A DNA stretch of 64,000 nt from Entonaema liquescens (Eukaryota; Ascomycota; Sordariomycetes; Xylariales; Xylariaceae): positions 1,302,001 through 1,366,000 of the forward strand of contig CADCSX010000008.1 of assembly GCA_902805475.1 (NCBI GenBank), written 5' to 3'. The position numbers and the translations under genes are program-made. This document shows, one piece after another, positions 11,375 through 20,873 of this stretch; the stretch's first letter is position 1, and each line of letters begins with the position of its first letter. Below the pieces are notes generated by a model. That model did not search any database, was not told the DNA's origin, and was given only the letters and a program-made list of their open reading frames with translations.

Positions 11375-12814
11375 TCATTCAAGTTGCACTTATGCCCTGG
11401 AATGCCTTTGGGTATGCCCTGGTCCCTGTTACTTATAAGAATTGGAATTCGATAGCCTGAAGCTTCGGGGGTAACTTTGAAACGGATAGAGGTGGCTTAT
11501 TTGTAATGCGGAATCATATGATGATGCATATGCCATCTTTCTCAAAGTTGCCTAGATCAGGCACCATCTCTTGTACTATGTAACAGTGGGGTTCACGATG
11601 TTACGTCATTAACTACCTACTTAAGCTATATTATAAGCCTTACAACCCTATACTATTCAACTGCTGCCAAGCTAGATATATCGAAATACCTACCTATTGA
11701 GTTGAGATATGTAAGTTAGGAAAAAATGAGACAAGTCTTTAAACTAATAGCTTAATTCTTCTTTAACTAAGCATCATTTGAAATAACTATACCCACTTGT
11801 TAGTAATTGTGGAACATTGGGGTCGCCGGTGGTAGAAGTAGCCACTCTACTACGACTTCTGATTACAACAAATCAAAGGAAAAGTCTACTTCCGTATATC
11901 TCCTATTTTCACTGCATATTTTTTTACTATCGCAGGAGCTCAGTTCTGGGCAAGATAACTTTAAAGTTTAAAACCATACTTTAGCTTTCGCTTGGTTTTC
12001 GGGAAACCCCTGTCCACCTGTGAATTGAGAGCGGAAAAGGCGCGAAGAGCATTTCGGGGATATCAAAAAAAAAAAAAAAAAAAAGGGATTAAAAAGAAGA
12101 TACTTACTTTCGAATACGTCTTCGATTCTAGGTTCAACCACTAAATCTCCTTCGACAACGTTAACAGCATGTGGTACAGATCTCATATGATTATCTCAGT
12201 TATTGTTTTTAGCTAACCGCAGGGAATCAATGATGTGGTTATATTGCTCATAAACTTCAAGAAGGTTCCCTAGTGGTGGATTGTTAAGAATAGGTATTAA
12301 AGGGGCTAAAGAGAAAATAAAGTGATCCTAGCTATGCCTAGGTAATATAATAGAACTTTGCGACTTCCGTTAGGGATGCCAAGACTTTACCCCTTTATTT
12401 TCCTCGGGATTTAAAGCCCTTCGTAGATTGTTAAGAGACAACTACACCTACCTATATAGAATCCCCAGAGATGAACCACTTAAGTTTATTCACTTCAGAT
12501 ATAATATTCAAGCATCTTAATCCTTCCATTCAACATGTTTATCCCTTAAGCTTCTCTCCATTTCCATTAGAAATAACCATAGACTAACAATATCCACCCC
12601 CCTCAATATGCCCGTAATCTTAGGACTGCGGTGTAGTTAAAATTCCAGATAATATTGAAAAAGAAAACAATAAGATTTTATCAAGGCTTATGCTGCCATA
12701 TATTTATAAGTTAAGTGGGTATTTTCGTTATTGAGATACCTATGAACATGATTGATCTGTCCTCTGTTTAGAAGTTAAACATGCGCCTTTTAAAGAACCC
12801 TTTCATTTGAAGTA
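11375..12814. other. AT-rich intergenic region with a 20-base A run
   Basis: This is low-complexity sequence with an A20 tract at about 12066-12085. A 72-codon minus-strand frame (11968-12186) starts with plausible protein sequence (residues 1-26) and reaches GAAAGTAAGT, which resembles a splice donor, but no partner exon or family is recognisable. I call no gene. Confidence 0.5.
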
Positions 12815-13534
12815 TTAATGGAGAGAGACGTAAGGAAGACGGTTGTCATGTATTTTCATCACCTGAAAAGACCAGATCTCCAACGCCGTCATGAGAGCCA
12901 TGTACCCGAAATGCCGACCTAATTCGCCGGTCCTGCCGCTTCCGAGGAGCTCGAACTTTAGGGGACTACGGGTCATCGGAAACAGAGTCCTTTTGGTAGC
13001 CCAGATGGCGACTACCTCCTTGCCATCACTGGTCTCGCCTAGCTCTCTTGATTCCCTTCCCCCTCCTCTTCCTTTTCCGGGCCCTTCAACTTCTACTCGG
13101 ACCAGCTTAAATCCTTTTGGGTGTCTGAACATGGCCTGGACTTCGTTGCCCTGGGTGGGTCTCCATTCAAACTTCTCGGTGTGTAGACCCTCGCCCTCAC
13201 CCACCTCCATCGAGAATGTATACCAGCGATGATAAAGCTCCTGCTCAGGGACCATGGTCGAAGTGGTAGTGCCAGGCCATCCTCCTACAAGAGGAGGAAG
13301 AATAATGTCGTTGACTATTCTGTATCTCTGCTGAAACCAGCCTGTCTTCTTCCCAGTAGCCAGGATCTGGCCGCTTTCAGTTGATCCTTTACGAAGCATG
13401 AGAATTGTATCCGATTCTATTGGCCCCATTGACACTGTGAAACGGAGGTCGTGGGCGTGCTGGCCTAGGTAAAAGCTCATCTGATAAGAGTTGGCATAGA
13501 AGGCCTTCAGATAAGAGGGGAATTGCTCGGCCAT
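12815..13534 (-). CDS. Uncharacterised protein, paralogue A of a tandem pair
   Basis: The product is a 239-residue intronless protein of unknown function. It shares a colinear pattern with the gene at 14391-15083: FPSYLKA near the start, HDLRFTV, a STxxGxxLA block, FEWRPTxGNEV, FKLVR, SRxLxETSDGKEVVAxWATK, and a C-terminal FEL-SG-GELG-FGYxAL-TALxIW signature. The C-terminal pattern resembles an uncharacterised family of small fungal proteins with a beta-rich, possibly tubby/LURP-one-like fold, but that is a guess. No signal peptide or membrane helix is evident. I chose the ATG at 13534 over the longer GTG-initiated frame because it aligns with the paralogue's start. Confidence 0.75.
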   Translation of the reverse strand: MAEQFPSYLKAFYANSYQMSFYLGQHAHDLRFTVSMGPIESDTILMLRKGSTESGQILATGKKTGWFQQRYRIVNDIILPPLVGGWPGTTTSTMVPEQELYHRWYTFSMEVGEGEGLHTEKFEWRPTQGNEVQAMFRHPKGFKLVRVEVEGPGKGRGGGRESRELGETSDGKEVVAIWATKRTLFPMTRSPLKFELLGSGRTGELGRHFGYMALMTALEIWSFQVMKIHDNRLPYVSLH

Positions 13535-14390
13535 TTTGAAATCTGTTTTCACCTGTTGTTAGCTTAAAAAATACTTAGTTTTGTTATTTACTAAACTAAC
13601 TGGTGATTCGTGCAACTGCGAAGAGTGGTGCCGAAGGATCGGTAATGGAGTGTAACAATGCTGTAAACAAGATCCTTGTATCAACTACCTAAGGGTAATT
13701 ATAATTGATGTTTTCCCAGTAAATGGAACATCGAAATGGTGTCTTTCCATTTAGTTGAATGAAAAAAAGTCGGTTCCAATAATGGGAAATTTGTGCGACT
13801 CTTCCGTGAACCATATACCTATCAACTAGATGAAATACGGAGATGATGTAAGGAAGTAGAAATGGGACCGAAGGTTGCGCGGGCGGATGTTGCTGGATAG
13901 ATGCCTAATTGATCGAAAATTTGTAGTTGAATGGCGGTTCGCAGACATAATGCATCCTAGCAACCACGACAGCTTCCTTAAACAAATACATGATTTGGTT
14001 GGGCACCTAACATAACAGCCGTATTGAATGAGTTGTATGACAGGCTTCACAACTGCTTATCAACTAAGGAACCCGAATAATGGAAATTCATCTGCCTGAA
14101 TAGAATCTTAAAAATATAATTTCATTAATAACAGGTGAGTTTCGGAGGGATGAAGTTCTCATTTGAAATGCTCATTTACATAACAAATAAACTACGGCCT
14201 AATATTCAAACCATAGACGATAAGTATTGTCACTTAATAAATATGCCTTGCTTCAGTTGATACAACCAGAGACCATGGTTTTTAGATACTCCCCCCCTGG
14301 GTTTTAAGACTTTCACTCAATTTAGGCTACACAATATGAACTGTTGTGAGAATTAATAGTATTTTCTTAGAGCTCTTAATTAATTAAAAA
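13535..14390. other. Intergenic between the tandem paralogues
   Basis: AT-rich spacer. The open frame at 13826-14050 has no recognisable content. No gene is supported. Confidence 0.6.
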
Positions 14391-15083
14391 CTAATTATTG
14401 AACCCTGAGATGTCCATAGCGTGGTTCGCCCAAATCTTTAGGGCCGTCGCGAGAGCGAAATAACCAAATTCACTACCCAACTCGCCGGACTTGCCACTCG
14501 CACGCAACTCGAATTTGAATGGCTTGATTGTTGGTACAAGTGCCTGTGGCATGTAGCTCTTCTTGGTGGCCCAGACGGCAACAACCTCTTTCCCATCACT
14601 GGTCTCATCTAGGCATCGGCTGTCTCTTTTTCCGCCTTTTCCATCCCCAGGGCCCTTGCCTGTGAGCCGTACGAGTTTGAAGCCTTTGGCGTGCTTGAAC
14701 ATGTTGCACACCTCGTTTCCTTCTGTGGGTCGCCATTCGAACCTCTCACGATGCGGACCCCCCAACTTTAACGAGAACATATACCGACGACGAATATCGG
14801 CAACGTGCGAGACCATAGTGGAGGCGAGATCGTCGACCTGGACCTTTGTACTCAACCAGCCCTTATCTTCCTTGGGCTTATTGATTATGGCTAGAACGCT
14901 GCCCCTGTCGGTAGATCCCTCGTATAGAACCATAAAGGGTTTCTTTTTCGGCTCAGGATCTAAGGTGACTGTGAATCGCAAATCATGGGTATGTTCGCCC
15001 AGAGTGAACCTGCTAGCGTCGAAATGGCCCGAAAATTGCGCCTTAAGATAGCTAGGGAACTCTTCCTCCGTTGTGAAAGGCAT
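14391..15083 (-). CDS. Uncharacterised protein, paralogue B of a tandem pair
   Basis: The product is a 230-residue intronless protein colinear with its neighbour at 12815-13534 (same strand). Shared blocks include FPSYLKA, HDLRFTV, FEWRPTEGNEV, GFKLVR, ETSDGKEVVAVWATKK and the terminal SGKSGELGSEFGYFALATALKIW. The copies differ by scattered substitutions and small length changes, so the duplication is not recent. The function is unknown; the conservation pattern implies a folded, selected protein. The start at 15083 (ATG) is preferred; further upstream the frame continues only to a TTG. Confidence 0.75.
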   Translation of the reverse strand: MPFTTEEEFPSYLKAQFSGHFDASRFTLGEHTHDLRFTVTLDPEPKKKPFMVLYEGSTDRGSVLAIINKPKEDKGWLSTKVQVDDLASTMVSHVADIRRRYMFSLKLGGPHRERFEWRPTEGNEVCNMFKHAKGFKLVRLTGKGPGDGKGGKRDSRCLDETSDGKEVVAVWATKKSYMPQALVPTIKPFKFELRASGKSGELGSEFGYFALATALKIWANHAMDISGFNN

Positions 15084-16851
15084 CGTGAGGTGTGGCCCGC
15101 CTATCAAAAGTTAGGTACCCAATTAAATATCGACGTTCTCTTCCCGGTAAAACTTACGATGGAACCTTGGTGCAGAGGACTGTGTAATACGATTGACTTT
15201 GAAGAGATATCAATTAAGACTGATGATATCTTAAAAGATTGTCAGGATGGAAGTTTGAATTAGGTAGAAGAAGTAAAGACTAAGGCAGATGGAGTGTGAG
15301 GGATAGAGAGGTTCTTATATAGGTACCTAAGTAATAAGTATGAATTCGGACACAGGTACGCATATAATATCTGTTATCATAACGCACCTAAGTTGATACT
15401 TAGGTACGTAGGTATTTCTAGCATCGTACCTTTCGTTGTACTTGACGGGCCGTATTTTGGTGTTGTTCCCTCTTAGTCACTGGGAAGGAGGGCCTACTGA
15501 CTAAGAGACCTTATGATTAAATAGACATCAGGACCACAATAATTGGTTAGTGCAATAGTTTTGGCAGGCACTGATTCACCTAGGTGGCCTCAGGTGTGGT
15601 GTTCGGGTGAGCGAGAGGGGTGTCTGGACAGAAAAGCCACCTGGTTGGGTACAGTCATAACATCTTAAGGTCCAACTTGTTTAGAGGCAGATAATCTACC
15701 TACTAATATAGGAAGTGAGTCGATTCTACTTAAATTACATCCAAGGGCTAAAAGCGTTGCTGTGTTTTCTTGGTACCAGCTGTAAATCCAAGTGTTTGAT
15801 CTTCGACCACATCACACATCTGATAGGTATATGTCATTGAGTGATATGGAGTAAAATGTGTCTTAGAAAGCGACTTGCTAAGGTGCATGCCTGTGAGCTA
15901 TTTGATTTATAATGGTAGCTCGACCTGGAGAAAAGGGAAAGTGATTTAAGGCAACGTCCCCAGTCCTAAATCTTATAGTAGCTGTTGGTGTTTATGGTTT
16001 GATTTATTGACGGTTTGCTTAACTAGATGAAAATAAAACATACCAAATACTCTGGCAGCTGGCTAACTCTAGTTAAGATAGACGTGTTTTTAATCTCTGT
16101 TTCTTATAACAACCTTCCTCCTATAGACAAATGCCAGCCAAAAACTCCTCTGCTAAGTATATCCAATCATCGTAGCAAGCATTTTAAACATGCTAATATT
16201 AACACAACTCGCCTCCTTCATAGCTTCCACTTAGGGCAAAAGTCATTTCCATTCAATGAGACAAGTAGAGGCTAGAAATAAGCAGTCCTATAAATAAAAT
16301 TGTTTCTCTAGAAGATTCTTTTACTTTGGTGTATATAGATGGAGATTAGCTGGCAGAGCTTGAAGACGGTATGCTGCCACGCCCTCCAAACTACAAGCTT
16401 AAGTTTAGTTCAAGAAATATGAAGGGAAGAGATATCAATGGAGATCTAGCCTTTTGAAAGATTGCCTTATAGTAGAAGCCATTGTAGAGAAAGTCTTAAT
16501 AGTACGCGATTTGACCGATATCAAGGTAGTCACTAGGCAGTTCGCAACTGAGTAAGAGCTAACCATTGACAACATTGGAATTTAGAATAAATTTAACTAT
16601 TAATGGGGTAAAATGCTAAATGCTATAAGATGATTACCTACCTAAGTAGCATATGGCTTGCTACCTAAGTGCCGATGGTTGTACGGTGCCCCGCCACTGA
16701 TAATAGGTAAGACTCATTATCGAGAAACTGGAAAGGGGGGAACCCCTCATCTATTATACTGATTTTATACGGTCGCGGAGGTGCATGACCAACTTCAATG
16801 AATATATAACGAACGATAACTTGAAGTCTACCTAGGTAATCAAAGTCCAAA
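15084..16851. other. Long AT-rich intergenic region
   Basis: The region contains several TAGGTACCTA/ACCTAAGTA-type motifs and an inverted repeat with 10-bp perfect arms at 15470-15479 and 15498-15507. The 82-codon frame at 16027-16275 is AT-driven and without homology I recognise. No gene is supported. Confidence 0.55.
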
Positions 16852-17832
16852 ATGCTGAATAAGAAAGTTAAAGCAGGTGTTGTGCACGCCGCTCCGGTTT
16901 ATATGGACAAAGCCGCTACCCTACGTAAGGTAATTGACACGATTTCCGATGCATCAACCAAGTCCATCGAACTTCTTGCTTTCCCCGAAGTCTTCGTACC
17001 TGGGTTTCCCTACTTCACAAACTGCTATGCGCCTAATGCTTCGACTGTAACACTTTACGCTGCGCAGAGTGTCGTGGTTCCGGATGATTTAGTTGAAGTA
17101 CAAGCCGCATGCGCGAAACACAGAGTGATTGTTGTCTTGGGGATTTCTGAGCGCATGCGTGGTGGATACACGTTATTCAATAGCATCGTGACTTTCGATG
17201 CGGATGGTACTATCTTAGGAGTCCATCGCAAGGTTCAACAGACATGGGCCGAACGGCTCGTATGGTGCCAAGGGTCCGGCTACACGCTCAAAACGTACGA
17301 ACCTAAAAGCACTGGCTATAAGATTGGTGCGCTTGCATGTTGGGAGCATACTATAAACGGAGCTCGACAAGCGCTTATTGATCAGGGAGAACACATTCAC
17401 GTTGGCTGTTGGCCGGCCCTGGATATTCTTGAGGGGTTCGAGAATGTGGCGTGTTCGCAAATCGAGGCATTGATGAAGACGCATGCATTGACCGCTCAAG
17501 TCTTCGTGCTTTGTCCTAGTAGCTATGTCGATGATACATGTCTTCGGTGGATGGAGCAGAATCTAGGTCCACAGGACAAGGTGAAAGCTGGTGGTGGCTG
17601 GACCGCCATCATCCACCCCTTTTGCTCCATCATCAAAGGTCCCATTAGAGGTCCAGTGGATGCAATATTTACTGCGGAGATTGATCTATCTCAGTTAGAT
17701 CTGGTTAAGACGTATGTGGATGGAGCGGGACATTATAAACGCCCCGAACTCTTTAGGCTGGATGTCAATACCGAACAAAGGTGGAAAGATGAGCCTGAGA
17801 TTGTCGGTCCTATCTCGTGGAATGTGTCATAA
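16852..17832 (+). CDS. Nitrilase (carbon-nitrogen hydrolase)
   Basis: Nitrilases hydrolyse nitriles to carboxylic acids and ammonia; some members act as amidases or cyanide hydratases. The 326-residue intronless product shows the catalytic triad of the superfamily: Glu46 in AFPEVFVPGFP, Lys127 in GVHRKVQQTWAERLVW, and Cys163 in ALACWEH. The WEH after the cysteine and the ER-W after the lysine put it in the true nitrilase branch rather than the amidase/NIT branches. The conserved HRKL-PT-ER-WG-GDG block of typical members is changed here (VQQTWAERLVWCQGSG), so the substrate may be unusual. It lies beside GST and SDR genes on the same strand, but membership in the NRPS cluster 20 kb away is unproven. 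Confidence 0.92.
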   Translation: MLNKKVKAGVVHAAPVYMDKAATLRKVIDTISDASTKSIELLAFPEVFVPGFPYFTNCYAPNASTVTLYAAQSVVVPDDLVEVQAACAKHRVIVVLGISERMRGGYTLFNSIVTFDADGTILGVHRKVQQTWAERLVWCQGSGYTLKTYEPKSTGYKIGALACWEHTINGARQALIDQGEHIHVGCWPALDILEGFENVACSQIEALMKTHALTAQVFVLCPSSYVDDTCLRWMEQNLGPQDKVKAGGGWTAIIHPFCSIIKGPIRGPVDAIFTAEIDLSQLDLVKTYVDGAGHYKRPELFRLDVNTEQRWKDEPEIVGPISWNVS

Positions 17833-18121
17833 CTACTATAAGCCACTGAGAATATTCTAAAGCAGTTGTCGCTATACCGTATGTGCTTGGTGTTAATCTA
17901 GTATAAGTTAGTGGGTTTTTTTCGTGAGTCAATCGAGAACTTCACTATAATCCGTGATCGGCCGGATATAGTAGCGAATTGGAGGCTTATGATGCAGACT
18001 ATTGCGACATCCCCTCCTAATACTCTGGCCTACATTTTTTATTTAAACTTGTGAACTTCCCTGAAATGTTGATCATCTTGTCTTCTTACTGTATTGATTC
18101 ATTCCGTACTCTATCGTCACA

Positions 18122-19044
18122 ATGGGAGATAATAAACCAACACCAGACTACACTCTTCATGTGTACTTCACCCGATATTCGAGTGCGTCGATGATTACCT
18201 ATTTATAATCCAATATCACTGTCGGGCTTGAAAACTGACTGCCGGGATTAGGTTGGGGATCGCGAGTAGAACTCATCATTTCATACTTTCATATCCCCTG
18301 CGACATCAAGCTTTATGGCATGAACAACCCGACCGCCGCACCCCCGGCGCGCTTCGCAAATGGCCTCCTTCCTGCTTTGCAGATAGGTGCAGAAGACGAC
18401 GATTTCGTAATCGCTGATTCTCTTGCCATAAGCGAGTTTTTGGCAGAGCAGCACCCAGAGCTTCACTTATGGCCGAAGGACCGCAAGCTGAGGGCATTTG
18501 CAAGAGCAGCGGTGGCACAGATGCATTCCGGCTTTGGCGAAATTCGCAATACGTACGCAACCAACTTCCTTGGCAAGTACACCGGTAATATTCCCGTTAC
18601 CGAGTCTGTCGCAAAGGAGATTAGGGGAATGGTTGAGCTTTGGAGCAAGGCGCGAGCAGATACTAAGAAGAGATTGCAAGAACTGGGCGAAGAGGATGAA
18701 GGATTTCTATTCGGTGGGTTCAGTATTGCCGATGCCTTCTTTTGGCCTGTTCTATGGGTGAGTAATTAGGAGGCTTAAGTCCGTATCTCCAGTATTACTA
18801 ATGCTTGATGCAGCGTTTCCGCAGCTATCAATTACCCCTAATTGGGATTAGCGAAGACGGGTTGAAGTGGATGGCAAAGATGTGGAATGACCCAACCGTG
18901 AAACGACAGATTCAAGAGTACTTCGAACAAGCCAAAAGTCCGCTAAGCAGAATCGAGAAGTACGAGGATATTTTTAAAGGCAATCCCGATGTTCAGTATG
19001 GTCAGTTTACTGATGACTGGGAGTTTGATTGGCGAAAAGTATAA
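18122..19044 (+). CDS. Glutathione S-transferase-like protein
   Basis: Exons 18122-18182, 18252-18757 and 18814-19044 (introns 69 and 56 bp) give 798 coding nt and 265 residues in frame. The N-terminal thioredoxin-like half runs from YTLHVYFTRYSSW through RVELIISYFHIP to the LLPALQIG and IADSLAISEFL blocks that bind the glutathione gamma-glutamyl end. The all-helical C-terminal half carries FGGFSIADAFFWPVLWRFRSY, the N-capping-box region typical of GSTs. The true first exon is short, so a frame beginning at 18320 alone would miss beta1-alpha1. The likely role is conjugation or isomerisation of an electrophile; the substrate is unknown. Confidence 0.85.
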
Positions 19045-19480
19045 CTCTCGGGGCTCCGGACCAATTCTCTACCATCACCCTGCCGAGTATCTTCAAGCAA
19101 ACATCTCTGAGGTCCGAATAGATATCGGGGGACGGACTAACCCTTTTACTCCGGGTGTAGACAGAAGGGTCATTGGCCGGGAGTTGTGAGGGAAGTTATA
19201 TGTGATCCTGTTATTACATCAGATCGGTAAACTAGACCTAAACGGCTATAGTTACAACTAATAATAACTAACTTAATAATGGGGATAATAATCGAGCTGA
19301 ATACCACCTGAGCATCGATGCGGGACCTCGGAGAGATAATGTCTCCCGAGCAGATCATATGAGCTTATAGGAGGTTGTATATATTGTTGTCAATAGCCTC
19401 GTATTTCAATCCATACCTATGTAATCTGGTTATTGCAGTACTACGTTCTCACTCATAATCTCGCCTATAAGTCACCCAAA
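19045..19480. other. Intergenic, no gene seen
   Basis: Spacer between the GST and SDR genes (both plus strand), presumably the SDR promoter. No further structure is supported. Confidence 0.55.
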
Positions 19481-20444
19481 ATGCCTTCTTTCAACCCAGA
19501 TAAAGATATACCCAACCTGTCGGGGAAAGTTGCATTCGTTACGGGAGGTTTGTCTACAATCACATTACATATAAGTGCAAAAACATAGCTAACCATTACC
19601 AGGAACCTCGGGTATTGGAAAAGAGATAGTCGTCTTTCTAGCCTCACATAATCCCACTCATATTTACTTTACTGGCCGGAATGCAGAGGCCGCTGCTACA
19701 GTTATCGCTGATGCCAAAGCTAAGGGCCCCAACACTGAGGTCACCTTTATCAAGTGTGACCTCTGCTCACCCCGCGCCAAGATCCGGCAAGCTATCGCCG
19801 AAAGCTTCAAATCAGATCGCCTTGACATATTCATCGCCAACGCCGGGATAATGGCGGCACCTCCCGGCTTGACGGAGGAGGGTTTCGAGATACAATGGGG
19901 CAACAACTACCTCGGCCACGCTGTGATACTACAGCTTTTACGACCCGTCCTGCTGCGCACAGCCGAGAGCGGCGCCGACGTAAGACATGTCCAAGTCTCA
20001 TCGACCGGCCATAACTACTCTCCGTCCGGCGGTATTCAATTCGAGAACCTGCGGAAACCCGATGCCGCCGGCGAATTCGCGCGGTACGGGCAGAGCAAGT
20101 TGGCGCAGATCCTGTACTGCAAGGCCATGGTGAAGCACTACCCGAAAATCACCAGTGTCTCGGTCCATCCGGGCGTTGGTAACACGGGTTTACTAAGGGA
20201 TACTAAGCAGTCTATTTTTAAGAGTCTTCTCTCCGCGGCCAGGTTCCTGATGAAGAGCGCGGCCGAGTTGGCGTATAATCCGCTGTGGGCGGCTACGGCC
20301 CCGCTCGAAAAGCTAGAGAATGGACAGTATTACGAGCCTGTCGGGAAGAAAGCGAGTCCATCGAAGCTAGCTGGAGACGAAGCTTTGGCCGATAAGCTTT
20401 GGGGATGGACTGCTGATGAACTGAAAGATGTGGAAGCGTTATGA
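19481..20444 (+). CDS. Short-chain dehydrogenase/reductase
   Basis: Exons 19481-19547 and 19603-20444 flank a 55-bp intron; 909 coding nt give 302 residues. The cofactor motif TGGTSGIG is created exactly at the splice. IFIANAGIM is the conserved NAG strand, VQVSSTGH carries the catalytic Ser, and RYGQSKLAQ holds the Tyr-x3-Lys pair. VSVHPGVGNTGLL matches the PG motif after the active site. This resembles the retinol-dehydrogenase/WW-oxidoreductase-like subgroup, with NADP likely. Substrate cannot be stated. It is a candidate tailoring enzyme because it sits next to a GST and a Zn2Cys6 regulator. Confidence 0.9.
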
Positions 20445-20873
20445 TTGGATTGAGATAATTACTACCTAGATATATGACTGCTGATGAGTTATGAGTACAT
20501 AGCGATAAAGGGTACATGTAATTTGATGTTGGATGGAATTGTACTTGTTGGTTTGAATTACGCTTCAAATTTGTATGTATAAAGGGTAGCAATACGTGGG
20601 TTGGTAATGTATTACAGAGGACTTACATAAAGGTGTCCCTGTAACTGGGCTTACTTTAGGCCGGTCACCGTAAGTCATGGCGCTGTGTCGCGCTACCATA
20701 CAGTACCTACGTACTACGCGGCTATTAGTAATATCTCAACTTCACTGATCTGACGCTTTAGTGCATAATTTCATCTACCTGTACTTACCTCCTAGGTAAT
20801 CTTTTTTACCTGCTCAACATGGATTGAAGATGTTCAAACACATTTATATATTACATATCATCTTATATTTACC
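20445..20873. other. Intergenic, promoter of the Zn2Cys6 gene
   Basis: AT-rich spacer with CCTAGGTAA at about 20790-20800. No other gene is supported. Confidence 0.5.

Noticed and set aside
11968..12186. Minus-strand 72-codon frame with a plausible opening segment and donor-like GTAAGT
   Set aside because: The frame runs into the poly-A tract, no matching exon or family was found, and the codon signal is weak.
16027..16275. 82-codon frame ahead of the nitrilase
   Set aside because: AT-driven composition and no recognisable sequence.
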